Below are positions 11,823 to 24,175 of a stretch of DNA of 64,000 nt, one piece after another. The notes beneath the pieces were generated by a model. The model was given only the letters and a program-made list of their open reading frames with translations, did no database searches and was not told where the DNA came from. Numbering within the stretch: position 1 is the stretch's first letter; every line of letters starts with the position of its first letter. Origin of the DNA: Rapana venosa (Eukaryota; Mollusca; Gastropoda; Neogastropoda; Muricidae); the NCBI GenBank assembly GCA_028751875.1, contig CM054153.1, positions 9,784,664-9,848,663 of the forward strand. The letters are read 5' to 3'. A program made the translations under genes and the position numbers.

Positions 11823-12059
11823 AAAAGAAGAAAAAAAAAAAAGGTTTAACTTAGAATGATAGTACGTACCGCACGTTGCGCTGCTAAAAGCATCATCGCA
11901 GTTCCATAGTCCTATATTCTTCCCATCGCCGGTGACAATCCAGAATGGACATGAATAAGCTAGGGTAAAGTGTACGGTGCCAAACACAATCCCTAGACAG
12001 GCCTTTTTGCCCATCAGCCTCAAAGTAGGCACAGTGTAAGTACGCCCACACGTCGCCAT
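3380..12059 (-). CDS. Claudin/PMP22-like four-span membrane protein, 3 exons, 239 aa
   Basis: Exons on the minus strand are 12059-11870 (190 nt), 6313-6167 (147 nt) and 3762-3380 (383 nt); they total 720 nt, i.e. 239 codons plus TAA. Both junctions are phase 1 with GT and AG ends (donors GTACGT and GTGAGT). Topology fits the claudin/PMP22 superfamily: TM1 about residues 20-42; an extracellular loop with GLW (50-52), Cys54 and Cys63, matching the W-GLW-C-C signature; TM2 74-97; TM3 101-123, split by intron 2; a second loop; TM4 144-172. The first loop is shorter than in vertebrate claudins. The cytoplasmic tail (173-239) has an EEEE patch and several Cys and ends in HTV, not a canonical class I PDZ ligand. 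The family acts in cell junctions, adhesion or channel regulation; the subfamily is unresolved. The start context AACATGG is good. Confidence 0.82.
4020..4310 (+). repeat. Dispersed repeat F copy
   Basis: Shares with 13190-13420 the ordered phrases AAAGAACCCA(C/T)(A/G)GCAACAA, AAACAAATACA, GGGAGAGCAGCC and AATCTGCTGTGACT...GGTATA. Fragments of the same unit occur at 27805-27880 and 51025-51065. It looks like a SINE-type family, but no tRNA-like head was identified in these copies. Confidence 0.65.
4765..4868 (+). repeat. SINE-A 3' part
   Basis: Contains ACACGGGGACTAGATGTAAA, then AAAGCACACGAGTGCTTATT and a CATTATCCTGGAAATAAAA tail, identical in order to the full SINE-A at 53405-53748. Confidence 0.7.
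6167..6313 (-). CDS. Claudin-like gene, exon 2 (TM2 and start of TM3)
   Basis: The acceptor CTCTAG precedes 6313 and the donor GTGAGT starts at 6166. Two bases complete Glu64, then WFLLFPEKLACVGVICLALC and LLILLLFCGVSC form TM2; the exon ends in IGIISWGS, the first half of TM3. The phase matches both neighbours exactly. Just past the donor the intron is a CA-rich microsatellite (6031-6136). Confidence 0.82.
7207..7660 (+). pseudogene. Non-LTR retrotransposon reverse transcriptase fragment
   Basis: A 149-codon open frame includes LREEVEAAVNSLKKKEKSAG followed by VDNIPSKLIQAG, the finger-region motif of LINE reverse transcriptases (RTE/CR1-like). Near the end comes KQAGFRAGWSTTEHIFNLG, the typical Q.GFR.g.sT.d.if motif before the YADD region. 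The catalytic Asp box is absent and the frame stops, so it is a dead fragment inside intron 1 of the claudin-like gene. Confidence 0.75.
7990..8300 (+). repeat. Two repeat-E copies in tandem
   Basis: Two successive units carry GGCTAGAGCTCTG...ACCAATGG...GTGAGATTT, then GCCCACCATTAA and a following GCATT.TGAC or TTCCAACTT AGGGAT block. The same unit recurs at 4655, 30445, 34635, 57190, 61220 and 63645 (plus) and at 4975, 54605, 59100 and 62535 (minus). Confidence 0.65.
8612..8633. repeat. Poly-G run, 22 bases
   Basis: An uninterrupted G tract in an intron, preceded by TGGTGGGGGA. It is one of eleven G or C runs of 17 bases or more in the window. Confidence 0.95.
8890..9020 (+). pseudogene. 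Non-LTR reverse transcriptase thumb-region fragment
   Basis: Translation in one frame gives VNAKKTKVMHSK, then DLEFIHSFKYLGSV and a stop. The K-T-K-V-M and F-K-Y-L-G-S motifs are those found just after the catalytic box of LINE reverse transcriptases. It probably belongs to the same decayed element as 7207-7660. Confidence 0.65.
9200..10190 (+). pseudogene. RTE-type retrotransposon, endonuclease plus C-terminal end, internally deleted
   Basis: Three nearby frames belong to one element. At 9418-9652: NVGSLHGRSLEVIEMLKRRK, ICAIQEVRYKGEG and LLVHENWLENV, matching the apurinic-type endonuclease of RTE elements. At 9682-9957: ISAFASQVGRPEEEKADFWE, VIVADLNGHVGKDRTGYE and GRYNFGDRN, with the catalytic D-L-N-G-H-V-G motif. 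At 10007-10186: IVDGKRPKERPCKTWATCI and the DDLRERGINKEEAQNR block, which is the extreme C-terminus of such proteins. The whole reverse transcriptase between them is missing. Upstream, GGCGTCAGGAAGGGCATCCG (about 9258) is a phrase typical of RTE 5' regions. Confidence 0.8.
10340..10583 (+). repeat. 3' end of a non-LTR element with (GAA)n tail
   Basis: Ends in AGTTGCTGTCTGAGCGTTTG followed by (GAA)n to 10583. A second 3' end with the same 20 bases lies at 47325-47440. A microsatellite tail is the usual signature of RTE-like insertions. Confidence 0.6.
11125..11450 (+). repeat. SINE-B copy (plus)
   Basis: Starts with GGGGATGGGATAGCTCAGTG, a tRNA box-A-like head, then AAATGGGTACTTGCCTCTTT, AGGGTCAGGGAA and CTGGCCCC..., and ends in a CATAGGTTATGGGACACC-like block. 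Related copies are at 40470-40748 (minus), 46340-46628 (minus), 51970-52290 (plus) and 55872-56135 (plus). Length is about 270-330 bp. Confidence 0.8.
11870..12059 (-). CDS. Claudin-like gene, exon 1 (start, TM1, GLW motif)
   Basis: Codes for residues 1-63 plus one base, from MATCGRTYTV to FSSATC. It carries the first membrane segment (CLGIVFGTVHFTLAY) and the GLWNC motif of the first extracellular loop. The donor is G|GTACGT at 11869. A C20/A-rich homopolymer lies about 60 bp into the intron (11793-11842). Confidence 0.85.
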
Positions 12060-13189
12060 GTTGAAAAAGTGAAGTGGCCGTGACCCATAGAGCAGTTACC
12101 CGACCCTGGGTCATATGTTGCGTCCTCGTGGTCATTTCCCTGTGGAATTCAACGCACGTTATTCATTTTCATTTTTATTTTATTTTAAAAAAAGCAGTTA
12201 TTTCGGTCTGTGTGAACCTTGTGACTTTGTCGAAGCGCAATTCCTGTTCTGCACTTTCAAGGCCAACAACAATTAGGTCACGGTCACTAGCCTACCATAT
12301 CGGGGTTAAGAGGTCATAGCAGATGGTCCTATCAGAGTATGGTAGATTGAAATTTTCGTCCCAAGTTAAATCTTATATATTGAATATGGGTGGTGCAGAG
12401 GTCAGTTTGTTCCAAAACTTATGGTTATGTTTTGAATTAGTACAGAGATCAAGAGGTCTCACTCCTGATGGCTTCAGCTGATCCACCAAGTTGACACGTG
12501 ATAGACCTGCTAGTGCCTTGAAACTTACATCCTTCCTGTTCCATGTGCATAATGCAAGTGTACTAAAAGATCAAGTCTGCCCGTTAAAGATATTACAGCA
12601 TCAGTCAGTAGAGCCAGAAACATTTTAAAAAATACCCAAGTCTGCAAGTTTCCAGGGCTAGCGGCATGAATTTCTCCTGCCTTTGGCTAAACTTATTTTT
12701 TGTTTTTTTTGTAATTGAATTGATTTGTGCTGGGTTTTCATTTAATTTCATACTGCTTACAGGGGGTGGGGGGGGGGGGGGGGTGAGTGGGAGAGCGAAT
12801 GAATGAATATTTTCCAAAGGTAACAGAATAAGTATTTGTATACTTTTTTCATCCCAGCCGTGCCGGAGAGACAGAGAGAGCGCTAAGTGGCTAAGAGAGA
12901 GAGAGAGACAGAGAGCGAGCTAAGTGGTTAAGAGTGTTTCGCTCACAATTTGACAATTTTGTGCTCCATTAAGGTAGGCGCATTCCAACTTCTGGGACAC
13001 CCACAATATCCATTCTGTCTCGTGCAATCTGGCGAATCCCTGTAGGATCTGAAGGACTCACTGGGTGAGAAGTTTGCTTGTATGGACTCTTTTTAAGTAC
13101 TTCACAATACAGGCAGCTGTACTCCAACTTCAGATTTTCCCCCCCCATCCTATAAAGGAGAGTAGGTCCCATGTATTAAACATAATTAT
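12060..13189. other. Upstream flank of the claudin-like gene
   Basis: This should hold the promoter and 5' UTR, but I see no TATA box or other element that I can defend. It contains a poly-G-rich tract at 12762-12783 and GA-rich stretches at 12867-12917. Confidence 0.5.
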
Positions 13190-13420
13190 TTAGCACGCTT
13201 TAAAGAACCCATGGCAACAAGGGAGTTGTCCCTAGCAAAATTCTGTGTAAAAAAGCCACTCTGTAAGAGAAACAAATACAGTTGCAGACAGGAAAAGAAA
13301 AAAAAAAAGGTGGCATTGCTCTTGTAGAGACATGGTCTCTCCAGGGAGAGCAGCCTGAATTTCATCCGAGAAATCTGCTGTGACTTAAGGTGGTATACAA
13401 TACACTACACTACAATACAG
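13190..13420 (+). repeat. Dispersed repeat F copy
   Basis: Carries AAAGAACCCATGGCAACAAG, TCCCTAGCAAAATTCTGTGT, AAACAAATACAGTTGCAGAC and the GGGAGAGCAGCCTGAATTTC block, then GAAATCTGCTGTGACTTAAG and a TACAATACA-type tail. It is the cleanest copy of this family in the window. Confidence 0.7.
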
Positions 13421-13429
13421 AATTGAAAG

Positions 13430-16400
13430 CACACACACAGACACGCAATCAATGTCAATCAAACCAGCTCAAACACGAAGACAAAACACTCTCGTTCTCT
13501 CAGTTCCACGGCAACAAATATCAGCACATATTATTGCATAAATAAAGGTGTATTGTCCCATGAACGCTAACAATGACATGAATGTTAACAAGGTATCAAA
13601 ACACTCCTTGGATGCATCTTTGCAATATAGTTTATCATGTATCCTATTGGTTAATTTCTCATACTTTACTATAGAGTACGCTTATATTATTTTTACACAT
13701 TGGTCCTTTATCAACTTATTTTAAATCTGGCTTAGAACCATCCACTCAGGATCATAAAAATAATTATTCCGAATGAAAAATAATAGGCTATGATGTGACA
13801 GTAAATTAGGTCTTAGCAACACATGCCTTTTTAGTAAATAAACATGAGATATATATGTACACAATGCAGACTTTGGTGCAAGTTTTTGCAAAAATTGATA
13901 ATAAATGAATATAACAACTGACAAATAACAATCAATAACCGCACACGAAGAGGCAAAATGCTTCAAATAAATTCCTTGTGATTATATCCCTTTTATGATT
14001 TGCTCTTTATATTTACAATCTGGCATTAGGCTACTGAAAATAAATAACCCTTCATACGTCACTCTTCTTTATACCTGCACTGAGGTGTTTTTTCAATTGT
14101 CCAAAATTAAGAGGAAATGTTCGTACAAAAATGTCTAGACAATTATTGCACCCCAAGTGCAAAAAGAAAGAAAGAAAGTTGATCTAAAAAGAGCTTACTT
14201 TTCAAAGATTTCGGAAAAAATGTTCAGTTCACTGAATCAACTACAAAAGAACAAAAATAAAAATCAAAGCAAAACACAACTACAAAGAGATAACTGATTT
14301 TTTTTTTTAAAAGAAAGAAAAATAATGGAAAAGAGACTTCCCAGCATAGACCTTCCAGTATGTGGTGGTTACTAAAAACTTAACAAAATGCACCCCTCAC
14401 CCCCTACACACACTCACACCTTACCCTAATTCCTCATCCCTTTTGGAGATTGGTAGGAGTTCATTTTTACAGCTCGACAATTTAATTTTTAGCATTTTCG
14501 TTTCACATTTCTGATAGCCCTGCCATGCTGACCATCCCTGTTCATTCTAAACTTGGCATCAACATTTATTCAAGTTCAAGCAAAACAGATATCAATTCCT
14601 TTAATTAGAAATCAAATGCTGTCAACCTGCTAAGGACAAATTAAACGGAAGATCATAGTAACGATTTGACTCTCCACGACAAAAAACGAAACAACCCAAA
14701 CCCAACCAACAAAACAAAAATAATGCTGTGTTTAGGACATCAGCGATACCACTTTACCATCACCATAATAACAAAAATGCGTAAAAAAGATAAGAAACAT
14801 CTCAAAACACAGTGTCATACAAACCAGATTAACGAAATCATACAAACTTGTATGCAAGCACAGAATTTTTCCTTTAAAAAAAAAATCAATTACCTTTCCT
14901 AGAATGAAATCAAGAGCATATGAAATACAGTAAAAAGTTTATGAACACAAAAAATACACACACACATACACAAAAAACCCAACCCAACAAAACAAGAACC
15001 CAAGAAGGAAGGTGGCAGGATGGTTAAGACGTTCGCCTGCCTAACAAGTAAATGATGAATGAAACCGATTAACACACAATGACAGATGAAACTGAATTGA
15101 AAACTCAAGTGCCAAGTTGATAATTTGTGCAGTCTGAACTAGCTTTAATTAACACATTGTAAAAGATCAGAATGTTAGAGTTTTGTGGTTTTATCAGTTT
15201 AAATTTATTGTAAAAAAACAAACAACCCATCATCACCTGATGTAGAATCTACAGATAGACATAACGTGAAACTTAAAGCTAGTGATAATCACTGTACACT
15301 CTTAAGAGTGTGTGTATGTGTGTGTGTGTGTGTGTGTCCTGCTGCTGCTTTGGGGATCTGGTATTTATGCTTTAAAAGAATGACCAATACTTTTTATTAG
15401 ACCTTTTTTAATAATAAAAAACAAAAAAGCGCCCACCTTTCTTCGTTTCATGTGACTTTAAAAAAACACCATCCTAGTAAATCTTTACCGTGCTGATAAT
15501 AATGGATCATACTCTCCATCTCTCATATGAAAGTCTAGAACCCAGCCCACTGCTAAATAAAAACAAATAAATGGATTCTCTAAAAATGACTGTTGTATGG
15601 TTATGTAAACTGCATCGGCATAAAATTTGTTGGGTTTTTTTTCATTAAAAAACCCAAAACATTGGCAGATGAAAACAAATCAAAATAAGGGTACAAAGTA
15701 TTGATAATTATAGAGCAACTTGAAAAATTTATCTGCTTTGTTAAAAACAATTTTAAACTGGAAAAAAAGTCAATGTTGAAATCTATTTTCTGTTTAAATC
15801 CATTGTTCGACAAATCATAATACAGCATTTGCAAATTCTCCTGATTGACAAATCCATACTGACAAGAATTGCTTCCTTGGTCAAAAAATGGACTATACCA
15901 CTGCAATTATGCAAAAACCACCTTCTTCTTTTCAGTAAGTAAGAACTGCAAAGAAAATATTTCAACGCTGTTGATATCTTTCATTCACAACACACAAGTC
16001 TTTATTGATTGATTTCAGCAATATGGGATAATAATATCACAGTATAATGATGATACTACTAACATCACTGACAGTCCATACGACACTGTTTATTCATTAT
16101 TTCATTGATCAATTGGGAACCGAGTCAAGGCGACCTGCGTGCCAGTAAAACATGGGATGTCATCTAGACAGGTGTATAAAATTCACACGTTATTATGTCA
16201 CCAAATTCATCAGTTATGTATCAAAACCAAAAAAATGAATATAAATATATTTTGTAATATATTATTAAGACATCTTGCTGACAGGAATGTTGATTGATTT
16301 GTCAAACGGCTTCAAACAACAAGTCGGACAGATTTATCACATTCTGCGAATTTATACACCACGTGCGGTTATGTATACTTCTGTTGTTGCGGTTCCTGTG

Positions 16401-16805
16401 CCTCAAATCAATGGTTCTTCATTGCGAAACACATGGGATCAATCGATTAATTCATCAATGCAGCAGAACCTGATGATTGAATAATGAAGACAGATACAAT
16501 GGATGTTGTTCACCAACAATCACTGCAGTCACAGAAAGCACAGGTAATAAGCACAAAATCACTGCAAGTACATTTGGAGATGGCAAAAAATGAAGATTAG
16601 GCAAAATAGTTGGGGGGTTTTACAGCATGTAATTAAAAAACATGTTTCCTTTACATGTGTGTGTGTGTGTGAGAAAGAGAGAGAGCAAGAGAGAGAGAGA
16701 CAGAGAGAGAGAGAGAGTGAATGAATGAATTTTATTTAAAGAGGGTAACGGCATATGCAAACATGCTTTTTAAAACAAACTAGAGACAGAGAGAGAGAGA
16801 GAGAC

Positions 16806-16836
<31 letters not shown>

Positions 16837-19800
16837 GACAGAGACAGAGAGAGCCCACAAACATAGACACAGAAATATGCATGTGAATGGAGGACGAGAG
16901 AAGCGGCACATAGTGCATACTACATTTTAAAGTCAACAAGCATAATAAAAGCAGGCAGCAAAGGGCAGTGACGCAGACCAATGGATAAAACGATTCACAA
17001 GTCAGACATCATACCAAGACCTGACCTTTTACATATTCCCTCCTTCAGCGTCTCTCTTTTAAGCCCTTTTCTTTTCTTCCCTATTCAAATACTTTTGGGT
17101 TGGAACATCTTTTTTTCCCCCCAAGTTAAAAATGAAAACTAACACACCTTGGCAAAGTAAACTTCCAGTTTTCTGTGATCCAAAAGACTAGCCAACTTAC
17201 AACCAGTTTCTGTTAAAATGTATTCTTTTGGGTCAACAACAACAAAAAAATTCAGGAGGGGGGGGGGGGGGGGGAAGAGATTTACTACCCTAAAAAAATG
17301 GTCATTATTACCATAAAACTGATAAGAAGATATGCAGAAATGTTCATTAGCAAACAAAATTGGCTTTGCCCAATACGACAGGACTGTTCGTGTTTTGCTG
17401 ACCCAAGAAGCCACGTCAGAACTTTCAAGGGTTTAGTGAAGTTCCATAATCACCAGGCGCGATCAATCAGTTCAATAAATCAGTGATGAATTCAGCCAGA
17501 GGCCTCATAGACAACATAATATCATTTCTCTCAAAAGCATATAATGACTAGATAACTGAAAATACCGTACTTACGACTCCAGTTGAAATCACACCTAGAA
17601 TTTGACCTGGGTAAAATTCCATCTTGTTTTGGTCTCTCTTCAATCATTCGATAACACTTTCAATTTTTTAATCGCATAAGATGAAAAAATAGCCAAAAAT
17701 TCAAATTTTGCACAATAAGTAGAATTTTTAATAACCATATCATGTTTAGTTCACTCTCTTTAATGCATAACACTGAATGAATCTTTAATACACCTGCAGA
17801 TGAGAATCATTCTTCAGTTTACTTTTTCTTTTTTTCTAATTTTAATTTTAAATCATTCTTGTTAGTATGTCAAGTATTCATTTGCATACCACTTTTAAGT
17901 CACAGCATATTTCTGTGTGTGAAATTTGGGCTGCTCTCCCTGTACATCAGTTTACTCTTTCTCCTAGATAAATAAAGAGCATCTTGTACGAACTTTCCAA
18001 CACATAGCAGACCCAAGCAAGCTTTCATCTATACAAATATACATGCACATGTGTGTATATAAATATACATACGTACACATATGTGTGTGTGTGAAAAAAC
18101 AAAAAAAACAGACACATGCATTATATACTCAAAGCACAATGCGCAGAACCTCGGCAAATCAAACAACAACAACAAAAATCAACACACAGAACACAGAAAG
18201 AAGCCAATAAGTTCATGTTTATTTCATGAAAACCATTCCAACAAGGCAAAAGCATCAAGAAACATAAAATGGTGCATCGCGTCATCATTGCTCTTACCTA
18301 ATCAACGATCGATATGAGGAAGAACGGGAAGAAAAACAAAAACAGGAAGAACAAATAAACCAAAAACGGGAAGAACGGATGACAAGAACATTTCCACTGC
18401 ATGAGTCTCTCCCCCCCCCCCCCTACAACCCACCTCCCCCCAATCTATCAATCGGTTGATAAAATAACAAGTTAAAAACAATGCCAACAAGAAGCAACAG
18501 GTTTACAAACTAATTTTTTTGACAGTACAGCAATGAGCATAGATGCAGGCAAGAGACACAAATTAAATTGCAAATTTTTGAAGTAGATGCAGGTAAAAAA
18601 AAAATCATTAACACTACTACTACATGAGAGTCACAGCAGTACATCTCAGTACAAGTTATACAGTGAAGATAATTATACTTATTTGGCTATTTAATCAGAG
18701 TACTCTACTTTACATCTGCGAATACAAAATAATCATAATTATAGTTCTTCAGCTACTGTCTGCAAATATTGATCCGAAAAAAAAAAAAAAATTAAATACA
18801 ACATACCAAAATTTTCAAAATCCCCCCGAATCATACTGCTAAGAAAAGAAACAAAAAAAAGAATTGAGGTTCTTTTTAAACCATTCAGATCTGTTGAAGT
18901 TGTTGGGTAAATATGATATCATATATCAATACACAAAGAAATGTCCACTCACTACTGATATTGCTAGTTCCAAAAAACTATTAAAAAATCAGTAAACCAA
19001 ATAGTTATAACACATGTTGCAAATAATTTAGGCAGTGCAGTTAGAAGACTGTTAATCCAACAGTTTGAAATATATATATAAAAGAAGGGATGTGTATAAC
19101 TCCATGAAATGTTGGCAAGAATCAAAGTTCAGTGCTGAAAAGATAAATGCATCTTGGAAATTAAAATGTTTATTTGTGGTCATAGTGATACCTAGGAGGA
19201 GGGTGGAGTGGGGGGGAGGAGGTATCTGTGTTACATGAAACTGCAAAAAAACAGACAAGGAAATCATTTCCACATGACACCTACTGGACTTATCCTCTAG
19301 CAAACAGCTTCAATTTTGGTGTAAACCTTACTTCTACATTCTAAGCTCAATTTTTATGCTCTCTATGCCTTCTTTTCTTTTCTTTTTTTCTTCCTATCCT
19401 CTCCATCCACTGTAAATGCTAGTATGACTAAAAAAAATCTCGATTGCTGGCTACAATATGACTTTTATTAACAATATTTTTCATTATGCTTTATTAAGAT
19501 ATGACTTTAATAAAAAGAATTTGACTTTGACTGAAAAATCTGACTTGATATGATTGTCACAAGTGTTTGTTTTCTAGCTATGTCGGCTGCTTATCTAACA
19601 TCAACCTCTTCACGCATGCGACACTACAAGGCTTCACTTCCAGCTCTCAAACATTTTCTATGCCGTTCTAGATCATAAAAGAAAAAAAAAGAAGTCTCCT
19701 TTTAACATCCTACAGCTAAAATAAAAAAGAATTTTAAAAATGAAATTAAACAACAAAAGAAGTACATTCTCTGTTAAGTCTCTTCAAATTGTCATGGCAG

Positions 19801-22340
19801 ATGCCAAGATTTGATGCACTGCTATGGGGAGTTTTCAAGATTAAAGCAAAACAACAGAGAAATTAAGTACACTCTGAGGAAAGTTTCTTGAAACTGTCAT
19901 GACATATGCCAAGATCTGAGGCACCGCACCGCAGCTTTTAAGATCAAGCAACAGCAACAGAGATCAACATTTCAGGCTGAATACAATCTACTTGGCAGAT
20001 CAATGGTCAACACAAAGAAAGAAAAGTAAAAAACCCAGTATGTTTGGTCCTTGTCTACCCATCTTTGGTCGTTTAAGGCTGTCAAAGATTCTAATCCTCA
20101 AGAGAGTATATAGTATGTATATATAGTACAAAAATGAGTAAAACCAAAAGATAACTTGCTTCCATATGTAATAACCTATTTTGTGAAGCCTATGAACACT
20201 GTCCTTGTGTTGGAATCATTATTTATAGCTTGTGTGTGCGTGCGCATGCATGCTCTGTTGTCTCATGCAACAGAGGTTATCTTATAGACGGGAGGAAGGA
20301 AAATCCATTCTCTCCTCCCTTGTGGGGATACTGGGGGCCTGTCAGTAAAAATACATCCCCACCTCTCGGAAATTCTGTGCTAGGAATTCCCTCTTTTCTA
20401 TCCCTCTCTTTGTTTCTTCCTTGTTCCTATCTCCTCCTCCATGTCTATTTCCTGACTTCTTGGTCCATTCTCCTGCTTTGTTTTTTTCCCAGAAAGACTT
20501 AAAAAGATGATAATTCTCTCCCAAGAATGATTAATGTTTATAAGATTCATAATCTTTCGGGTTTTTTAAAGAGAGAGAGAGACGAGAAAGGGGTGGGGAT
20601 TGGGGATTAAATCATCTTCACTTCTTCTGGGAACTGCAAAGTCATCTTCAACCAAAATAAAGAACAAAACCAATCAAAAAATTCTGAAACCTTTTATTTC
20701 AAATACTCATGAGAATTCGAAACGAGACTTTCAGAAAGATACATGCCCTCCCCCTACCCCCCCAACCAGGTTGTGCTCTGAAAATGCCATTTGTCAGACT
20801 TAAAAATGAATTCTCTGTTTAGAGAGAAATTTCCATCGGTGTTAAAAAATTGTTTTAAAAAACACAAAACAAACAAATCAATACAATTCAATACCTACTA
20901 CCCAGAGCACAGAAATAAGAAGACGGCCCCCTATACCATAAGCAGAAATAACAAGCCAAAGACTAGTTAACGACAGCAAGGTTTATTACAGATATTACAC
21001 CAGCTTTCCAACATCTTTGTCATAACTATCTCAACAGAAAAGCGTAACAATATCTTTGCTGTGCATCAACATTGACAAAAAAAGCGTTATAAAGAATTCT
21101 ACCGATGCAAGACAAAAAAACCAACGCACAAATGAAGAACAGAAAACGGAGAGACAAGCAAAAGAAGGAATATGCACATACACACAAAAAGAGCCACATT
21201 CAAGACAAAGCCTGAAGCTCAAAAAGACAAACTTTAACGCAGACACCAAATGCTACATAATAAACAATAACATTAAGCAATACACACAAACAGCGAAAGA
21301 TCACACCAGCAAAATGAAAACACATCTCAAACTGACGCAAAAAAGACAGACACTTAAAGCCTAAAAAGATACAATATAAATGCCAATACACCAAACTAGA
21401 AAGAAGTCACAGGACTTGTGTGATAAAGTAGGTAAAAGTTAACATACCCTTAGCACCAAATGCATCTCTTTAAATGAGTTGTTTTTTGGGGGTGGGGGTG
21501 GGAGACCAAAACAAGGCAGATTTAGAGAAGAGAAAAAAACAAAGACAAATATACATAACACAGGCAAAAAACTGAGATCTTTTTTTTTCTCTCTACATTT
21601 TATCTTTTTTTCTAAGCAACTTGGTTTGGTGTGGGGAAATCCATGTATGTATTTGTCTCCATTTCCGATTCCTGGTCCAAAGCAAAATCCTACAACGAAC
21701 ACAAAAATCAATCCTGAACAAACAAAAGCACAGTTTGTATGGTAATGCTCATAAACAGAAACAAACTATACCATGAAGAAAAAGAGGAATGGTTATTTTT
21801 GCTTTTTTTGTTGTTTTGGTCGTCACCTTCGAAAATCAGCCTTATGGACTCACTTGTGTACAAAAAGTGTGTCTATGTTTGCATCTTGATTTGGCTGTAA
21901 GTCTATACAAACATTCGTCTGGAAAAAACATAATCTGGGATATGTTTGATCACATACCACCTCCCACCCCCACAAAATCAAATACATGTCTATATCATCT
22001 CTTAAAATATCATACTGAAAGTTTTGAGGAAGGCCCATCTAAGACTGAACCATTTGTCTTTACGTTAAAAGCAGCACATTCAAATGGAACAGGGGGAAAA
22101 TGGACTCAGGCCTCAACGTTGCGGCAGTTTTTCATCACGCTTTTCCAAGAGCAACTACCTCCCTCTAGATCCTAACTACATGAACAAAATAAAACAGAAG
22201 ATAACACTTCCTACAGAATCTTTCTGTTTACGATAACTTTTATTAGCTTGAAGCTCAGAATCAAGATGAATCAGTATGTACAGTGGATGTGACCAGAGAA
22301 ATGGTGACAAGACTGTTTACTTAGATTTGTAAGCTAGGAA
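13430..22340. other. AT-rich intergenic DNA without recognised genes
   Basis: Only short unremarkable open frames occur. Contents include a tRNA-like SINE head at 15005-15060 (GGTGGCAGGATGGTTAAGAC), a GT run at 15310-15338, GA-rich tracts at 16670-16855, a poly-G run at 17258-17274, and an imperfect duplication of about 103-bp period at 19760-19960. I see no exon pair with coding homology on either strand. Confidence 0.55.
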
Positions 22341-22346
22341 ACATAC

Positions 22347-22349
<3 letters not shown>

Positions 22350-22423
<74 letters not shown>
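22350..22423. repeat. (GA)37 microsatellite
   Basis: A pure 74-base dinucleotide run. A second long one lies at 24110-24171, broken once. Confidence 0.97.
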
Positions 22424-22425
<2 letters not shown>

Positions 22426-22429
22426 AATA

Positions 22430-24109
22430 ATACTATGGGGGGCTGCTTCTAGCAATCATAGACTGACCCATGTGTGTATTTCTTTTCTCTCTTTACCTCT
22501 TCCTTAGCCGTATTGATAGATTTTTCATGCTGAAGATCGCTTGCTCATAGTCTCTTCACGGTTTGAAGCTGGCATCATTTCCATTTATTTTTTTTTCCAC
22601 TTTAAACAACTGCTTTTATTTTAGCAGATTTCTCAACGAACTAAGAAAAGGGAAAAATAAAGCCCAGTCACTTGCTACTCTTACAAAACTGCCTTTGAGT
22701 CGATAACATTGCCCCCCACCCCCAAACAGCAAGTGCCAACAGTACCTACAAAAACCAGAACAATGATAAAATCTGCAACTAACAGATGCTCAAAACTTGA
22801 CCCTGATCATAGAATGATCTTTAAAAGTGTGAAATGGTCCTTGTAGTTTAGCTTTCACCTTTTATCGTCATTTATTGTATACGTCTGTTACCCTTTAGAA
22901 AAAAATCTTTAAAAAAAAACACCCACAGTCTACAATTGGAAATGGATTTTGCTTCCAATACCAAAAAACGTATACATCTCTACAAAGCGGTACCATGTCC
23001 ACAGCCCAAACTGCACAAAACACAACTCATGTTGTCATCAGTCTGTTCCTCTGTAACCAAAGATTCCAAGGAAAAAATAACAAACTCTTGGCACAGAGAG
23101 AGAGAGAGAGTTAGAGAGACAGAGACAGAGAGAGAATAAAACTGAGAGATAAAAGACAAGGTTTTTGGAGGGGAAAAAAAAGAGTAAAAGGTGATACAAC
23201 AATCTACACAAGAAAATAAAAGGCCCCCCAAAAATCTTGACTACGACAAAGCAAGACGAGAGAAAAACAAAAAGCCATAAGAGATTACAACAATGAATAA
23301 AGAACCAAAAATACACGCAAAGCTGAAACACAGTAAACGATTACACACAGTACAAGCTAGACGAGTGTGCCACAGAAGCCAAGTCGCCATCAACCAAGCT
23401 CAAGACAAAAAAAGCAATGTGCCGAGAACCAAACCAAAAAACCCCATGGTCCTATCAGGAACGATCTATCTCGCGTCATAGTATCATATAAATGTCAGTG
23501 ATAGCTCGGTCCAAAATATTGCTTTTTTTTTACATAATATATTGGAAGGTCATTCATTTTTTTGTCAACTGCTATGTACATTTTGTTGTTAAAACCAATC
23601 ACATGCATAGGCAGTTTTGTGTGAAAGTATGACCAGAACATACAAAAATGCATAGCATACACACACATACACACACAGAGGCATTTCGTACAACCACACA
23701 CACGCGCACAGTTTATCTCTCTTAAACATCTGCATACATTTAAAAACAAAAACAAAACTGAAACACCCATGGGTTGTGTGTCAGTGAAAAATGTATGTAC
23801 ATCAGCAAAAAATCTGTTTTTGTATTTTTGTGGGTTTTTTTCATAAACAGGCTGCTCGAAACGCACAGGGAAGTCAGAGAAACGTCACAACCATAAAACA
23901 ACAACTGGAGAGGTACATACCAGGGAAGGAGGAGGGGTAGGAAGGAAGGAAGGAAGGAAGGGAGTACACAAATACACAGACAGAGGGAGAAAGAGAGACA
24001 AAGACAGAGAGGCATGAACATATAATTTCGGGCAATTATAATATTCAGTTCTACCTTCACAATCAAATCAGTTATGAGACAGGTTGTAGAAAAAAGACAA
24101 TATTATATG

Positions 24110-24175
<66 letters not shown>

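Noticed and set aside
14666..14902. Basic small open frame in intergenic DNA
   Set aside because: Compositional (AC-rich) with no homology or splice context.
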